From positions 62,001 through 126,000 of the forward strand of contig NZ_WMID02000009.1 of the NCBI RefSeq assembly GCF_009711165.2: DNA of 64,000 nt, in the 5' to 3' direction. Positions 18,642-27,202 of this stretch are shown here, in pieces (the first letter of the stretch is position 1; each line of letters begins with the position of its first letter). The notes below the pieces were generated by a model that saw only the letters and a list, made by a program, of their open reading frames with translations, was not told the origin of the DNA and made no database searches. This DNA comes from Flavobacterium sp. MC2016-06. GTDB lineage: Bacteria > Bacteroidota > Bacteroidia > Flavobacteriales > Flavobacteriaceae. The position numbers and the translations under genes were made by a program.

Positions 18642-19187
18642 TTAGTTAGCGTTTTTAAGTTGAGCGTTTTTCATAGCCATTTCTAAAGGCATCACTAATT
18701 TGTCTTTTCCAAAAATGAAATCTTCTCTTTCATAGCTCGCAGGAACCAAAACTTTTGAAGTTGTCAAGTAAATTGCATCTTTTGGACAAGCTTCTTCGCA
18801 CAAACCGCAAAAAATACAACGTAACATATTGATCTCATAGATAGAAGCATATTTTTCTTCTCTATACAAATGTTTTTCATCTGCTGTACGTTCTGCAGCT
18901 TTCATAGTGATCGCTTCAGCAGGACAAGATAATGCACATAATCCGCAGGCAGTACAGTTTTCACGACCTTGCTCATCGCGTTTCAACATATGTTGACCAC
19001 GGTAAACAGGACTCATTTCACGTACTTGTTCTGGGTAATGAATCGTTACTTTTTTTCTGAAAAGGTGTTTAAGTGTAATAAGCAACCCTTTCACAATTGC
19101 AACAAGATACAAACGCTCCAAAAAAGTCATCTCTTTATTTGAGACTAATTTTTTTCTACCCGATAATGATATAGTTTCTATCGACAT
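18642..19187 (-). CDS. nuoI: NADH-quinone oxidoreductase subunit I (two 4Fe-4S clusters)
   Basis: The 181-residue ferredoxin-like subunit binds clusters N6a and N6b. The ligands are visible as two CxxCxxCxxxCP motifs: Cys78, Cys81, Cys84, Cys88 and Cys124, Cys127, Cys130, Cys134. It passes electrons from the peripheral arm towards NuoB. A 162-base spacer carrying an interspersed repeat separates it from nuoH, unlike the tight junctions downstream. Confidence 0.96.
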   Translation of the reverse strand: MSIETISLSGRKKLVSNKEMTFLERLYLVAIVKGLLITLKHLFRKKVTIHYPEQVREMSPVYRGQHMLKRDEQGRENCTACGLCALSCPAEAITMKAAERTADEKHLYREEKYASIYEINMLRCIFCGLCEEACPKDAIYLTTSKVLVPASYEREDFIFGKDKLVMPLEMAMKNAQLKNAN

Positions 19188-19257
19188 TTTTTAACTTATG
19201 ATTTATGATTTTCAACTTGAGATGAATCAAATTTAAAATCCATTTTATTTTTATTTT

Positions 19258-19345
19258 AAGCTAATCCTGCTATCTGCTGTATCTTTTATTTTTTTTCTTT
19301 AAAAAAATAAAAGGATGCCGCTTCTATCAGGGCTAGGGCACTCCG
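19258..19345. repeat. Interspersed hairpin element in the nuoI-nuoH spacer (copy 1)
   Basis: Read on the plus strand, the element runs AAGCTAATCCTGCT ... GCTGTATCTTTT, then an AT-only hairpin, then AAAAGGATGCCGCT ... ATCAGGGCTA. The same blocks occur in the same order, on the other strand, at 63519-63594. It lies within the nuo operon and is reversed relative to nuo transcription. Confidence 0.75.
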
Positions 19346-19349
19346 GTTT

Positions 19350-20405
19350 TTAGAATCCTAAGAAAGCCATTAGGTCATGTCTTAAAATCACAATTCCGGT
19401 TACAATAATATTTGCAATAGAAAGCGGAATTAAAATCTTCCAACCTAAATGCATTAACTGGTCATATCTAAATCTTGGAATCGTCCAACGAACCCACATA
19501 TAGAAAAAGATCCAGAAACATATTTTAGCAAACAATACTGCAATTCCTAAAATGTTAGCAATATTTACACCTGCATTTTCTGCCATCCAAGCCATTCCTG
19601 GATAATTGTAACCACCAAAGAACAATACAGAAATAATTGTAGCCGAGATAAACATATTTGCATATTCAGCAAATAAATAGAATCCCATTTTCATTGATGA
19701 ATATTCAGTATGGTAACCACCAATCAACTCAGATTCACATTCTGCCAAGTCAAAAGGAGTTCTATTTGTTTCAGCAAAAGCACAAATCAAGAAAATCAAG
19801 AAAGACAAAGGCTGATAAAAAACATTCCAGTTCATTCCAGCTTGTTGCTCAGAAATTTCTTTTAAGCTTAAAGTTCCAGTCATCATCAACAAAGCAATCA
19901 TTGATAATCCCATAGCAACTTCATAAGAAACCATTTGAGAAGCCGCACGAACAGCTCCCATCAATGAGAATTTATTGTTAGATGCCCATCCACCAATCAT
20001 GATTCCGTAAACTCCAACAGAAACAACTCCGAAGAAATATAATAAACCAATATTGATATCAGTAGCTTGTAAAAGAACATCGCGTCCAAAAACATGTAAA
20101 TGATCTCCCCACGGAATTACAGCGCTCGTCATTAAAGCCGTACTCATTGCAATTGCAGGACCTACAACAAATAAAAATTTGTTTGGTGTGTTTGGTTCAA
20201 ATTCTTCTTTAGAGAACAATTTCATACCATCGGCAAGTGGTTGTAATAAACCTCCCCAACCTGCACGGTTAGGACCAACACGATCTTGTAAAAAAGCAGC
20301 CACTTTACGTTCTGCCCAAGTAGAATACATAGCCATAATCATTGTGATAGCAAAAACTACAACAATAACAACACTTTTTTCTATTATAAATGCACCATCC
20401 ACCAT
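19350..20405 (-). CDS. nuoH: NADH-quinone oxidoreductase subunit H
   Basis: The 351-residue subunit forms part of the quinone-binding site at the join of the two arms. It has the NuoH/ND1 signatures ERKVAAFLQDRVGPNRAG, the acidic loop ETNRTPFDLAECESE and WIFFYMWVRWTIPRFRYDQ. It begins one base before the nuoG stop region (2-base gap), so the two are tightly coupled. Confidence 0.96.
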   Translation of the reverse strand: MVDGAFIIEKSVVIVVVFAITMIMAMYSTWAERKVAAFLQDRVGPNRAGWGGLLQPLADGMKLFSKEEFEPNTPNKFLFVVGPAIAMSTALMTSAVIPWGDHLHVFGRDVLLQATDINIGLLYFFGVVSVGVYGIMIGGWASNNKFSLMGAVRAASQMVSYEVAMGLSMIALLMMTGTLSLKEISEQQAGMNWNVFYQPLSFLIFLICAFAETNRTPFDLAECESELIGGYHTEYSSMKMGFYLFAEYANMFISATIISVLFFGGYNYPGMAWMAENAGVNIANILGIAVLFAKICFWIFFYMWVRWTIPRFRYDQLMHLGWKILIPLSIANIIVTGIVILRHDLMAFLGF

Positions 20406-20406
20406 C

Positions 20407-21438
20407 TTAAGAAATTTTATTATTAGTGGTTAATGGAATTTCAGCCATACTAATTTTTTTACGGTCTTCATCTCTACCTAAAAGAATGTTCTTCTCCGTA
20501 TCGATTTCTACTTTCTCTAATTTTTGAGTGTAGTTATTTTGATTGATAACAGAATCTTTTTCAAATTCTCTTGGTCCTTCAATAACCCAGTCATTTACAT
20601 CTTTGTGGTCAAAACGACAGCTGTTGCAAATGAATTCTTCCACTTCATGATACTCATCTTTACGACCCGTTACACGTTGAATTTCTCCACCAAACATCCA
20701 AACAGTAGTTTTACCGCAACATCCTGGAGTAGTACATTCTCTGTGTGCATTGTAAGGTTTGTTAAACCAAACTCTTGATTTAAAACGGAAAGTTTTGTCG
20801 GTTAAAGCGCCAACAGGACAAACGTCGATCATGTTTCCAGAGAATTCATTATCGATAGCTTTAGAGATACCTGTAGAAATATTAGCGTGATCTCCACGAT
20901 CTAATACTCCGTGAACTCTGTTGTCTGTCAATTGATCTGCAACTTGTACACATCTTTGACATAAAATACAACGGTTCATATGTAGTTGAATATTTGGACC
21001 AATATTTTCTGGCTCAAATGTTCTTTTTTCTTCAATAAAACGTGATTTCGGATTTCCGTGCTCGAAACTTAAATTTTGTAGATCGCACTCACCTGCTTGG
21101 TCACAAACTGGACAGTCTAACGGGTGGTTGATTAATAAAAATTCCGTTACAGATTTACGTGCTTCCGTTACTCTGTCAGAAGATTTACTGTTTACTTCCA
21201 TTCCGTCCATACATCCTGTTACACAAGATGCCATTAATTTCGGCATTGGTCTTGGATCAGCTTCGCTTCCTTTTGCAACTTCAACTAAACAACAACGACA
21301 TTTACCGCCGCTGCCTTTTAATTTTGAGTAATAGCACATGGCTGGTGGCACTAAATCGCCTCCAATCATACGTGCAGCCTGCAGGATCGTTGTTCCTGGT
21401 TCTACGTCTATACTTTGACCGTCTATGGTTACTTTCAT
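20407..21438 (-). CDS. nuoG: NADH-quinone oxidoreductase subunit G, short form
   Basis: The 343-residue protein has the N-terminal 2Fe-2S ferredoxin domain (Cys ligands in MCYYSKLKGSGGKCRCCLVEV-like region, residues about 34-55, and MASC), the H-x-x-x-C cluster of the NuoG N5 type in NHPLDCPVCDQAGECDL, and the 4Fe-4S ligands RCILCQRCVQV and DVCPVGAL. After about residue 215 it has only an extra Cys-containing segment (TTPGCCGKT, CNSCRFDHKD) and stops. The large molybdopterin-oxidoreductase-like domain of E. coli NuoG (about 900 residues) is absent. The frame is intact and flanked normally, so this is the short flavobacterial form rather than a truncation. Confidence 0.93.
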   Translation of the reverse strand: MKVTIDGQSIDVEPGTTILQAARMIGGDLVPPAMCYYSKLKGSGGKCRCCLVEVAKGSEADPRPMPKLMASCVTGCMDGMEVNSKSSDRVTEARKSVTEFLLINHPLDCPVCDQAGECDLQNLSFEHGNPKSRFIEEKRTFEPENIGPNIQLHMNRCILCQRCVQVADQLTDNRVHGVLDRGDHANISTGISKAIDNEFSGNMIDVCPVGALTDKTFRFKSRVWFNKPYNAHRECTTPGCCGKTTVWMFGGEIQRVTGRKDEYHEVEEFICNSCRFDHKDVNDWVIEGPREFEKDSVINQNNYTQKLEKVEIDTEKNILLGRDEDRKKISMAEIPLTTNNKIS

Positions 21439-21532
21439 CTCTTATTGATTTGAATGTTGAAAGTCGGAATATTCAAAAGAGTTTGCTGTCCTTTTTAATA
21501 TTGTTAACTTTTTAACTTTCTGCTTTATATTT

Positions 21533-22903
21533 TTATACGACTAATTTACCGCCAACTAAATGTTTCACTTGCGAGAAAGGCTCAGCGACAAAATGGTCTC
21601 TATTTTTTATTTTTTCTGGGAAACGAACGTGATATTCAAATTCATCTCTAAAGTGACGGATCGCTGCGGCTACTGGCCAAGAAGCTGCGTCACCAAGTGG
21701 ACAAATTGTATTTCCTTCAATTTTACTTTGAATGCTCCACAATAATTCGATATCCTCTTCACGGCCTTGACCGTTTTCGATTCTCCATAAGATTTTTTCC
21801 AACCATCCAGTTCCTTCACGGCAAGGCGTACATTGTCCGCAAGATTCGTGGTGGTAAAAACGAGCAAAATTCCAAGTGTTTCTAACAACACAAGCAGTAT
21901 CATTATAAACGATAAATCCTCCAGAACCTAACATAGATCCAGTAGCAAAACCACCATCACTTAAAGATTCGTAAGTCATTAATCTGTCTTCACCATTTGC
22001 TGTTTTAAAAATTAATTCAGCTGGTAAAATTGGCACAGAAGAACCTCCGGGAACAAACGCTTTCAAAGGTCTGCTAGAAGACATTCCGCCTAAGTATTCA
22101 TCAGAATTCATGAATTCGTCAACACTTAAACCCAATTCAATTTCGTAAACTCCAGGATTTTTAATGTGTCCAGAAGCAGAAATTAATTTAGTTCCAGTAG
22201 AACGACCAATTCCAATTTTTGCATAATCATCTCCAGAATTGTTGATGATCCACGGCACAGTAGCAATAGTTTCAACGTTGTTTACTACAGTAGGATTTGC
22301 CCAAAGTCCAGAAACAGCTGGAAATGGTGGCTTAATACGAGGATTTCCTCTTTTACCTTCTAGTGACTCAATAAGTGCAGTTTCTTCTCCACAAATATAA
22401 GCTCCAGCACCACAGTGTACGTGTAATTCTAAATCGTAACCTGTACCTAATATATTTTTTCCTAACCAACCGGCAGCTTTAGCTTCGGCGATTGCTCTTT
22501 CTAATATTTTGAAAACCCACATATATTCTCCACGAATGTAGATGTATGAAAGGTTAGCGCCCAAGGCAAAACTTGAAGTAATCATTCCTTCGATCAATAA
22601 GTGAGGAATAAATTCCATCAAATAACGATCTTTAAAAGTTCCTGGTTCAGACTCATCGGCGTTACAAACTAAATGTCTTGGTTTTCCTGATTTTTTGTCA
22701 ATAAAACTCCATTTCATTCCCGCAGGGAAACCAGCTCCACCACGACCACGTAATCCAGATTTTTTTACTTCTTCAACAACTTCGTCCGGAGTTAACGTTT
22801 TTAATGCTTTTTCTACAGAAGCATAACCACCATTTTGGCGATATACTTCGTAGGTTTTAATTCCAGGAACATTGATTTTATCTAATAATATTTTCTGTGA
22901 CAT
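21533..22903 (-). CDS. nuoF: NADH-quinone oxidoreductase subunit F (FMN, NADH site)
   Basis: The 456-residue flavoprotein oxidises NADH. The FMN/NADH-binding glycine-rich sequence GLRGRGGAGFPAGMKW and the GAGAYICGEETALIESLEG segment are present. The 4Fe-4S (N3) ligands lie in ESCGQCTPCREG and NTICPLGDAA. It starts one base after the nuoE stop; a 94-base AT-rich spacer separates it from nuoG. Confidence 0.96.
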   Translation of the reverse strand: MSQKILLDKINVPGIKTYEVYRQNGGYASVEKALKTLTPDEVVEEVKKSGLRGRGGAGFPAGMKWSFIDKKSGKPRHLVCNADESEPGTFKDRYLMEFIPHLLIEGMITSSFALGANLSYIYIRGEYMWVFKILERAIAEAKAAGWLGKNILGTGYDLELHVHCGAGAYICGEETALIESLEGKRGNPRIKPPFPAVSGLWANPTVVNNVETIATVPWIINNSGDDYAKIGIGRSTGTKLISASGHIKNPGVYEIELGLSVDEFMNSDEYLGGMSSSRPLKAFVPGGSSVPILPAELIFKTANGEDRLMTYESLSDGGFATGSMLGSGGFIVYNDTACVVRNTWNFARFYHHESCGQCTPCREGTGWLEKILWRIENGQGREEDIELLWSIQSKIEGNTICPLGDAASWPVAAAIRHFRDEFEYHVRFPEKIKNRDHFVAEPFSQVKHLVGGKLVV

Positions 22904-22904
22904 C

Positions 22905-23435
22905 TTATTTATCGTGTAATATTATTTTATCATCTCTACAATCAGCGATTAACTGATCGATTTTTTCTTCTGTCAATTTTTCTTTGTAGAAATCACCTAA
23001 CTGCATCATCGGAGCGTATCCGCAAGCACCTAAACATTCTACGCCGGCAATTGTAAACATACCGTCTGGAGTTGTTTCTCCCATTTTGATTCCTAATTTC
23101 TCAGATGTATAATCCATTAAATTTTCGGCACCATTCAAACAACAACAAGAAGTCTGGCAGAATTCAAACATATATTTTCCAATTGGCTTTTGGTTGTACA
23201 TGGTATAAAAAGTAACCACTTCGTAAACCTCAATTGGTTTGATATGTAAAATTTCAGCAACTTTATCCTGCAACTCAGTGCTCAACCAGTTATCATGCGC
23301 ATCCTGCACTTCGTGCAAAACAGGCAATAAAGCTGATTTTCTTTTGTCTTCCGGATAATGACTAATCAATTCATTGATGCGGTTCATCAATGCTTCAGTC
23401 ATGTTTATTTCTTGTTTGTAATGTTTACGTTCCAT
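22905..23435 (-). CDS. nuoE: NADH-quinone oxidoreductase subunit E (2Fe-2S)
   Basis: The 176-residue thioredoxin-fold subunit carries the N1a 2Fe-2S ligands Cys93, Cys98, Cys134 and Cys138, in the usual C-x4-C and C-x3-C spacing (FCQTSCC and ECLGAC). It pairs with NuoF in the NADH dehydrogenase module. A repeat-filled spacer lies between it and nuoD. Confidence 0.95.
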   Translation of the reverse strand: MERKHYKQEINMTEALMNRINELISHYPEDKRKSALLPVLHEVQDAHDNWLSTELQDKVAEILHIKPIEVYEVVTFYTMYNQKPIGKYMFEFCQTSCCCLNGAENLMDYTSEKLGIKMGETTPDGMFTIAGVECLGACGYAPMMQLGDFYKEKLTEEKIDQLIADCRDDKIILHDK

Positions 23436-23441
23436 TTTTTA

Positions 23442-23627
23442 TTTTAGATTTTAGATTTTAGATTTTAGATTTTTCAAATCTTTGTCTATCTCTATATTCT
23501 GCAATCTCTATTTAAGTTTTAGATTCTTCAATCTTGAATTTTTCAATTCTATAAATAAGCTTAGATTTTCAATCTAAATTTTAAATTCTGCAATCTAAAA
23601 TCTAAAATCTTCAATCTAAAATTTTTT
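23442..23627. repeat. Inverted repeat spacer of AGATTTT words between nuoD and nuoE
   Basis: A run of TTTAGAT words (23442-23474) directly before the nuoE start is complemented by a run of ATCTAAAATC words (23591-23625) directly after the nuoD stop. The middle holds degenerate copies of the same words. The arrangement matches that in the nuoA-nuoB spacer. Confidence 0.75.
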
Positions 23628-24864
23628 ACGCGTCTAATTCTCCGGCAATAACATTTAAGCTTGATAGAATAACAATTGCATCAGATAATAAAGCGCCTTT
23701 AATCATGTCTGGATATGCTTGATAATAAATAAAGCAAGGTCTTCTGAAATGTAATCTGTATGGAGTTCTACTTCCGTCTGTAACTAAATAAAAACCTAGT
23801 TCTCCGTTTCCACCTTCAACTGGGTGATAAATTTCTGCAACTGGTACAGGAACTTCTCCCATTACAATCTTAAAGTGATAAATTAGAGATTCCATAGAAG
23901 TATAAACATCTTCTTTTGGAGGAAGGTAGTAATCTGGAACTTCAGCATGATACTCATTTCCTGCAGGCATTTTATCTAATGCTTGACGGATAATGCTCAA
24001 ACTTTCCCAAACTTCTGCATTACGTACACAGAAACGATCGTAAGTGTCACCTGATTTTCCAACAGGAACAATAAAATCGAAATCTTCGTAAGAAGAATAA
24101 GGTTGCGCAACACGAATGTCGTAATCAACTCCGGCAGCACGTAAATTTGGACCAGTAAATCCGTAAGCCATTGCTTGTTCAGCAGAAATTGCACCGACGT
24201 TTACAGTTCTATCAATGAAAATTCTATTTCTTTCGAATAAGTTTTCGAATTCTTTCCAGGCAACTGGAAATTCTTCTAAAAACACATCCAATTTGCGGAA
24301 AGCTTCTGGAGACCAATCTCTTTCGAAACCACCAATTCTTCCCATATTTGTTGTTAAACGAGCACCACAAATTTCTTCGTAGATTTCGTAAACTTTCTCT
24401 CTAAATTGAAAAACGTATAAGAAACCAGTATAAGCACCAGTATCAACACCAAGAATCGAGTTACAGATTAAGTGATCTGTAATACGAGCTAACTCCATGA
24501 TGATAACTCTTAAATATTGTGCTCTTTTAGGAACTTCAATATTTAATAGTTTTTCTAAAGTCATCCACCATCCCATATTATTAATAGGAGAGGAGCAATA
24601 GTTCATACGGTCTGTAAGAGGCGTAATTTGGTAAAAAGGACGATTTTCGGCAATTTTTTCGAATGCTCTGTGGATATAACCAATAGTTGGTTCAGCCTCA
24701 AGAATTCTTTCACCATCCATCAATAAGATATTTTGAAAAATACCGTGTGTAGCTGGGTGAGTTGGACCTAAATTTAGAACCGAAAGCTCGCTTCCGTCTT
24801 CGTTTAGTTTCTCCTTAATTATTTTAGCATATCGATGCTCTGGTGGTAATAATAGTTCTGACAT
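23626..24864 (-). CDS. nuoD: NADH-quinone oxidoreductase subunit D
   Basis: The 412-residue subunit forms the quinone-reduction chamber with NuoB. It shows LGPTHPATHG with the quinone-binding His, the TNMGRIGGFERDW segment and the C-terminal SLNVIAGELDA. It is encoded separately from nuoC, 25 bases downstream of it, not fused as in E. coli. Confidence 0.96.
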   Translation of the reverse strand: MSELLLPPEHRYAKIIKEKLNEDGSELSVLNLGPTHPATHGIFQNILLMDGERILEAEPTIGYIHRAFEKIAENRPFYQITPLTDRMNYCSSPINNMGWWMTLEKLLNIEVPKRAQYLRVIIMELARITDHLICNSILGVDTGAYTGFLYVFQFREKVYEIYEEICGARLTTNMGRIGGFERDWSPEAFRKLDVFLEEFPVAWKEFENLFERNRIFIDRTVNVGAISAEQAMAYGFTGPNLRAAGVDYDIRVAQPYSSYEDFDFIVPVGKSGDTYDRFCVRNAEVWESLSIIRQALDKMPAGNEYHAEVPDYYLPPKEDVYTSMESLIYHFKIVMGEVPVPVAEIYHPVEGGNGELGFYLVTDGSRTPYRLHFRRPCFIYYQAYPDMIKGALLSDAIVILSSLNVIAGELDA

Positions 24865-24889
24865 TTTATAATGTTGAATTATTTATTTT

Positions 24890-25411
24890 TTAGCAATTTG
24901 TTGTTGTTCTTCCAAAGAATCTGTCGTCTTTATCAGTTCTTCCGCTGTCTTCCATTGGGAATTCTTTTCGCATCGGAAATGAGATCATTTCATCCATATT
25001 TAAAATACGTTTCAATTGCGGGTGACCAATAAAGTTAACACCGTAGAAATCGTATGTTTCTCTTTCCATCCAGTTTGAACTTAAGAAAATGTTTGAAATC
25101 GTTTTAATCTCTGGCTTTTCGCCATTGATGTAAACTTTGATTCTGATACGCTTGTTTTCGTACCAATTGTGTAAATGATATACGATTGCAAACTGACTAT
25201 TAACTTCGTTATCTGGATAATGAACACCACATAAATCTGTTAAAAAGTGAAAACGTAAATCTGAATCGTTTTTAAGGAATAGAATCAATGCTGTAATTTT
25301 ATCAGCTGTAGTTTCTAAAGTAAAAATATCTCTTTCTTCTCGGAAGTTAAAAACACTTGAGTCAAATGTTTCGGTAAGTTTATCTTGGATCAGGGTATTT
25401 TCTAAAGCCAT
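24890..25411 (-). CDS. nuoC: NADH-quinone oxidoreductase subunit C
   Basis: The 173-residue peripheral-arm subunit has the 30-kDa subunit signature ERETYDFYGVNFIGHP followed by LKRILN. It helps hold NuoB and NuoD together. It starts one base after the nuoB stop. Confidence 0.95.
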   Translation of the reverse strand: MALENTLIQDKLTETFDSSVFNFREERDIFTLETTADKITALILFLKNDSDLRFHFLTDLCGVHYPDNEVNSQFAIVYHLHNWYENKRIRIKVYINGEKPEIKTISNIFLSSNWMERETYDFYGVNFIGHPQLKRILNMDEMISFPMRKEFPMEDSGRTDKDDRFFGRTTTNC

Positions 25412-25412
25412 C

Positions 25413-25961
25413 TTATGAAATGTTATATGAAGCTAATAATTCTTGGTATTCTGGAGAACTTCTGCGTCTAACAGATTCTGATCTTACCAAATCTTGAAGT
25501 CTCATTACTCCATCTACAATTTGCTCTGGTCTTGGAGGACATCCTGGAACGTAAACGTCAACTGGAATTATTTTGTCAATTCCTTGTAAAACTGAATAAG
25601 TATCGAAGATTCCACCAGATGAAGCACAAGCTCCAACAGCAATTACCCAGCGAGGCTCAGCCATTTGTTCGTAAACCTGTCTTAAAATAGGTCCCATTTT
25701 TTTAGAAATAGTTCCCATTACTAATAACATATCTGCTTGACGAGGAGAGAAACTCACACGCTCAGAACCAAATCGTGCTAAATCGTAATGTGAAGCCATT
25801 GTAGCCATAAATTCGATACCACAGCATGAAGTCGCAAAAGGAAGAGGCCATAAAGAATTGGCTCTTGCTAAACCTACAACATCATTTAGTTTTGTAGCGA
25901 AGAAACCTTCTCCTACAACTCCTTCTGGCGGCGCAACCATATTTACATTTGAATCGCTCAT
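25413..25961 (-). CDS. nuoB: NADH-quinone oxidoreductase subunit B (cluster N2)
   Basis: The 182-residue subunit binds the terminal 4Fe-4S cluster N2 through Cys46, Cys47, Cys112 and Cys141, seen in TSCCGIE, GACASSGG and GCPPRPEQ. The start is preceded almost at once by a repeat-word element. Confidence 0.96.
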   Translation of the reverse strand: MSDSNVNMVAPPEGVVGEGFFATKLNDVVGLARANSLWPLPFATSCCGIEFMATMASHYDLARFGSERVSFSPRQADMLLVMGTISKKMGPILRQVYEQMAEPRWVIAVGACASSGGIFDTYSVLQGIDKIIPVDVYVPGCPPRPEQIVDGVMRLQDLVRSESVRRRSSPEYQELLASYNIS

Positions 25962-25966
25962 TTTAT

Positions 25967-26117
25967 TTTAGATTTTAGATCTTAGATTTCAGATTTGGGT
26001 AAATCGTAAAAAACAAAAATCAATTTTTTTAAATCAATATCTTAAATTTCAAGAGTTCAGTTTTTAAATTATGTTTTCAGTTTTAAATCTAAAATCAACA
26101 ATCTAAAATCTAAATTT
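25967..26117. repeat. Inverted repeat spacer of AGATTTT words between nuoA and nuoB
   Basis: TTTAGAT words at 25967-25996 sit 6 bases before the nuoB start, and their complement, ATCTAAAATC words at 26085-26117, follows the nuoA stop. This is the same element type and layout as at 23442-23627. Confidence 0.75.
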
Positions 26118-26121
26118 CTTT

Positions 26122-26487
26122 TTATTCCCACTCTAGTGCTTTCTTTTTGATAATGTAGAAAAAACCAACTAAAAGCAAAGCCATGAAAATGACCATTTTT
26201 AGCATTCCTTCTATTCCTAGATCTTTAAAGTTTACTGCCCAAGGATAAAGGAAAATTACCTCTACGTCAAACAAAACAAATAAAATGGCAACTAAGAAGT
26301 ATTTTACCGAGAAAGGAATACGAGCATTACCAACAGATTCGATACCGCACTCAAAGTTTTTATCTTTAATTTCAGAGGTTCTCTTTGGTCCTAATTTTCC
26401 AGAAATAATGATTGTTCCTACCACAAAACCAACTGCTAGAATTAACTGCATTAAAATAGGAATGTAACTGTATTGATCAGATTGCAT
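26122..26487 (-). CDS. nuoA: NADH-quinone oxidoreductase subunit A
   Basis: Starting at ATG 26485-26487 gives a 121-residue protein with three hydrophobic helices and the conserved loop FECGIESVGNARIPFSVKYF, with FDVEVIFLYPWA in the second helix; these are typical of NuoA/ND3. The frame is open 16 codons upstream to a TTG, but that extension would pass through the promoter, so the ATG is chosen. It is the first gene of the operon. Confidence 0.95.
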   Translation of the reverse strand: MQSDQYSYIPILMQLILAVGFVVGTIIISGKLGPKRTSEIKDKNFECGIESVGNARIPFSVKYFLVAILFVLFDVEVIFLYPWAVNFKDLGIEGMLKMVIFMALLLVGFFYIIKKKALEWE

Positions 26488-26519
26488 AAACTTAGGTTTT
26501 TTACTTAAAAAATAAGTCA

Positions 26520-26550
26520 CAAAGATAACTTGCAACTCTGTAAATCACAA
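26520..26550 (-). promoter_or_regulatory. Promoter of the nuo operon
   Basis: On the minus strand, TTG (26548-26550), a 20-base spacer and TATCTTTG (26520-26527) match the Bacteroidota vegetative consensus closely. Transcription would start near 26513, about 27 bases before the nuoA ATG. Confidence 0.7.
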
Positions 26551-26656
26551 GCCAAAAAAGGATTTAAGTAGGGTCAAGAACAGCGTTTGAGTCTAATTTT
26601 TATTCATTATAAATAACTTTCTCCTTTTTTAATATTTTTTTAAGATTTGAGCAAAA

Positions 26657-26688
26657 AAAAACGTCTCGAAATAAATCGAAACGTTTTT
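26657..26688 (-). terminator. Terminator of the cold-shock gene
   Basis: AAAAACGTCTCGA pairs with TCGAAACGTTTTT with one mismatch and a 6-base loop, followed by T's on the minus strand, about 45 bases past the stop. Confidence 0.8.
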
Positions 26689-26730
26689 AAAACCATTCAG
26701 AGGCAAAAAAAATAAATTGCTATATTTTTC

Positions 26731-26925
26731 TTAGATTACTGCTACTTTAGCAGCAACTTTCCCTTTTCTTCCTTCTTCTTCTTCATAGCTTACACGGTCT
26801 CCTTCGCGTAATTCTTCCGCGTTAATTCCTGAAGCGTGAACGAAGATATCCTTTCCTGTTTCTTCGTCTGTAATGAATCCATAACCTTTAGATTCATTGA
26901 AAAATTTTACTGTACCTGTACGCAT
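26731..26925 (-). CDS. Cold-shock domain protein (CspA family)
   Basis: This 64-residue protein is a single cold-shock domain. RNP1 is seen in KGYGFI and RNP2 in DIFVH, with the N-terminal GTVKFFNESKGYGFI typical of RNA-chaperone Csps. The C-terminus is charged (EEEEGRKGKVAAKV). It would bind single-stranded RNA or DNA and melt structure in the cytosol. It has its own promoter and terminator. Confidence 0.95.
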   Translation of the reverse strand: MRTGTVKFFNESKGYGFITDEETGKDIFVHASGINAEELREGDRVSYEEEEGRKGKVAAKVAVI

Positions 26926-26954
26926 TGTAATTGTAATAATAATTTATAATGAAA

Positions 26955-26987
26955 CAAATGTAATATATAAATTCATACAAAAGACAA
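26955..26987 (-). promoter_or_regulatory. Promoter of the cold-shock gene
   Basis: TACATTTG (26955-26962, minus strand) is a good -7 element, with TTG at 26985-26987 giving a 22-base spacer. The mRNA leader would be about 20-25 bases, short for a cold-shock gene. The rest of the spacer to aspS (26988-27202) is AT-rich and holds an imperfect inverted repeat at 27061-27094 without a T-run. Confidence 0.5.
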
Positions 26988-27202
26988 GAACGTGTTAATT
27001 TTTTGTAAAAATTATTGATTTACAGTGTTTTTACTATTTATTTTGCGTCTACTTTGATATCATATACCTTAAAATCAAAAACATTAAGGATATGTTAAAA
27101 AGTAGGAACTTTTTGACTTTATTGCAAAAATATATCTCTAAATGAATGCTCTAAGCAGGGTATTCTTTTTAATTTTATTTAATACTTTTTTTTCTTCAAA
27201 AA

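Noticed and set aside
20407..21438. NuoG as a truncated pseudogene
   Set aside because: The frame is intact, the flanking genes are tightly spaced, and short NuoG is the form I know from other flavobacteria.
27061..27094. Inverted repeat CATATaCCTTAA/TTAAGGATATG between the cold-shock and aspS genes
   Set aside because: It is imperfect, AT-rich and lacks a T-run on either strand, so neither a terminator nor a riboregulator can be supported.
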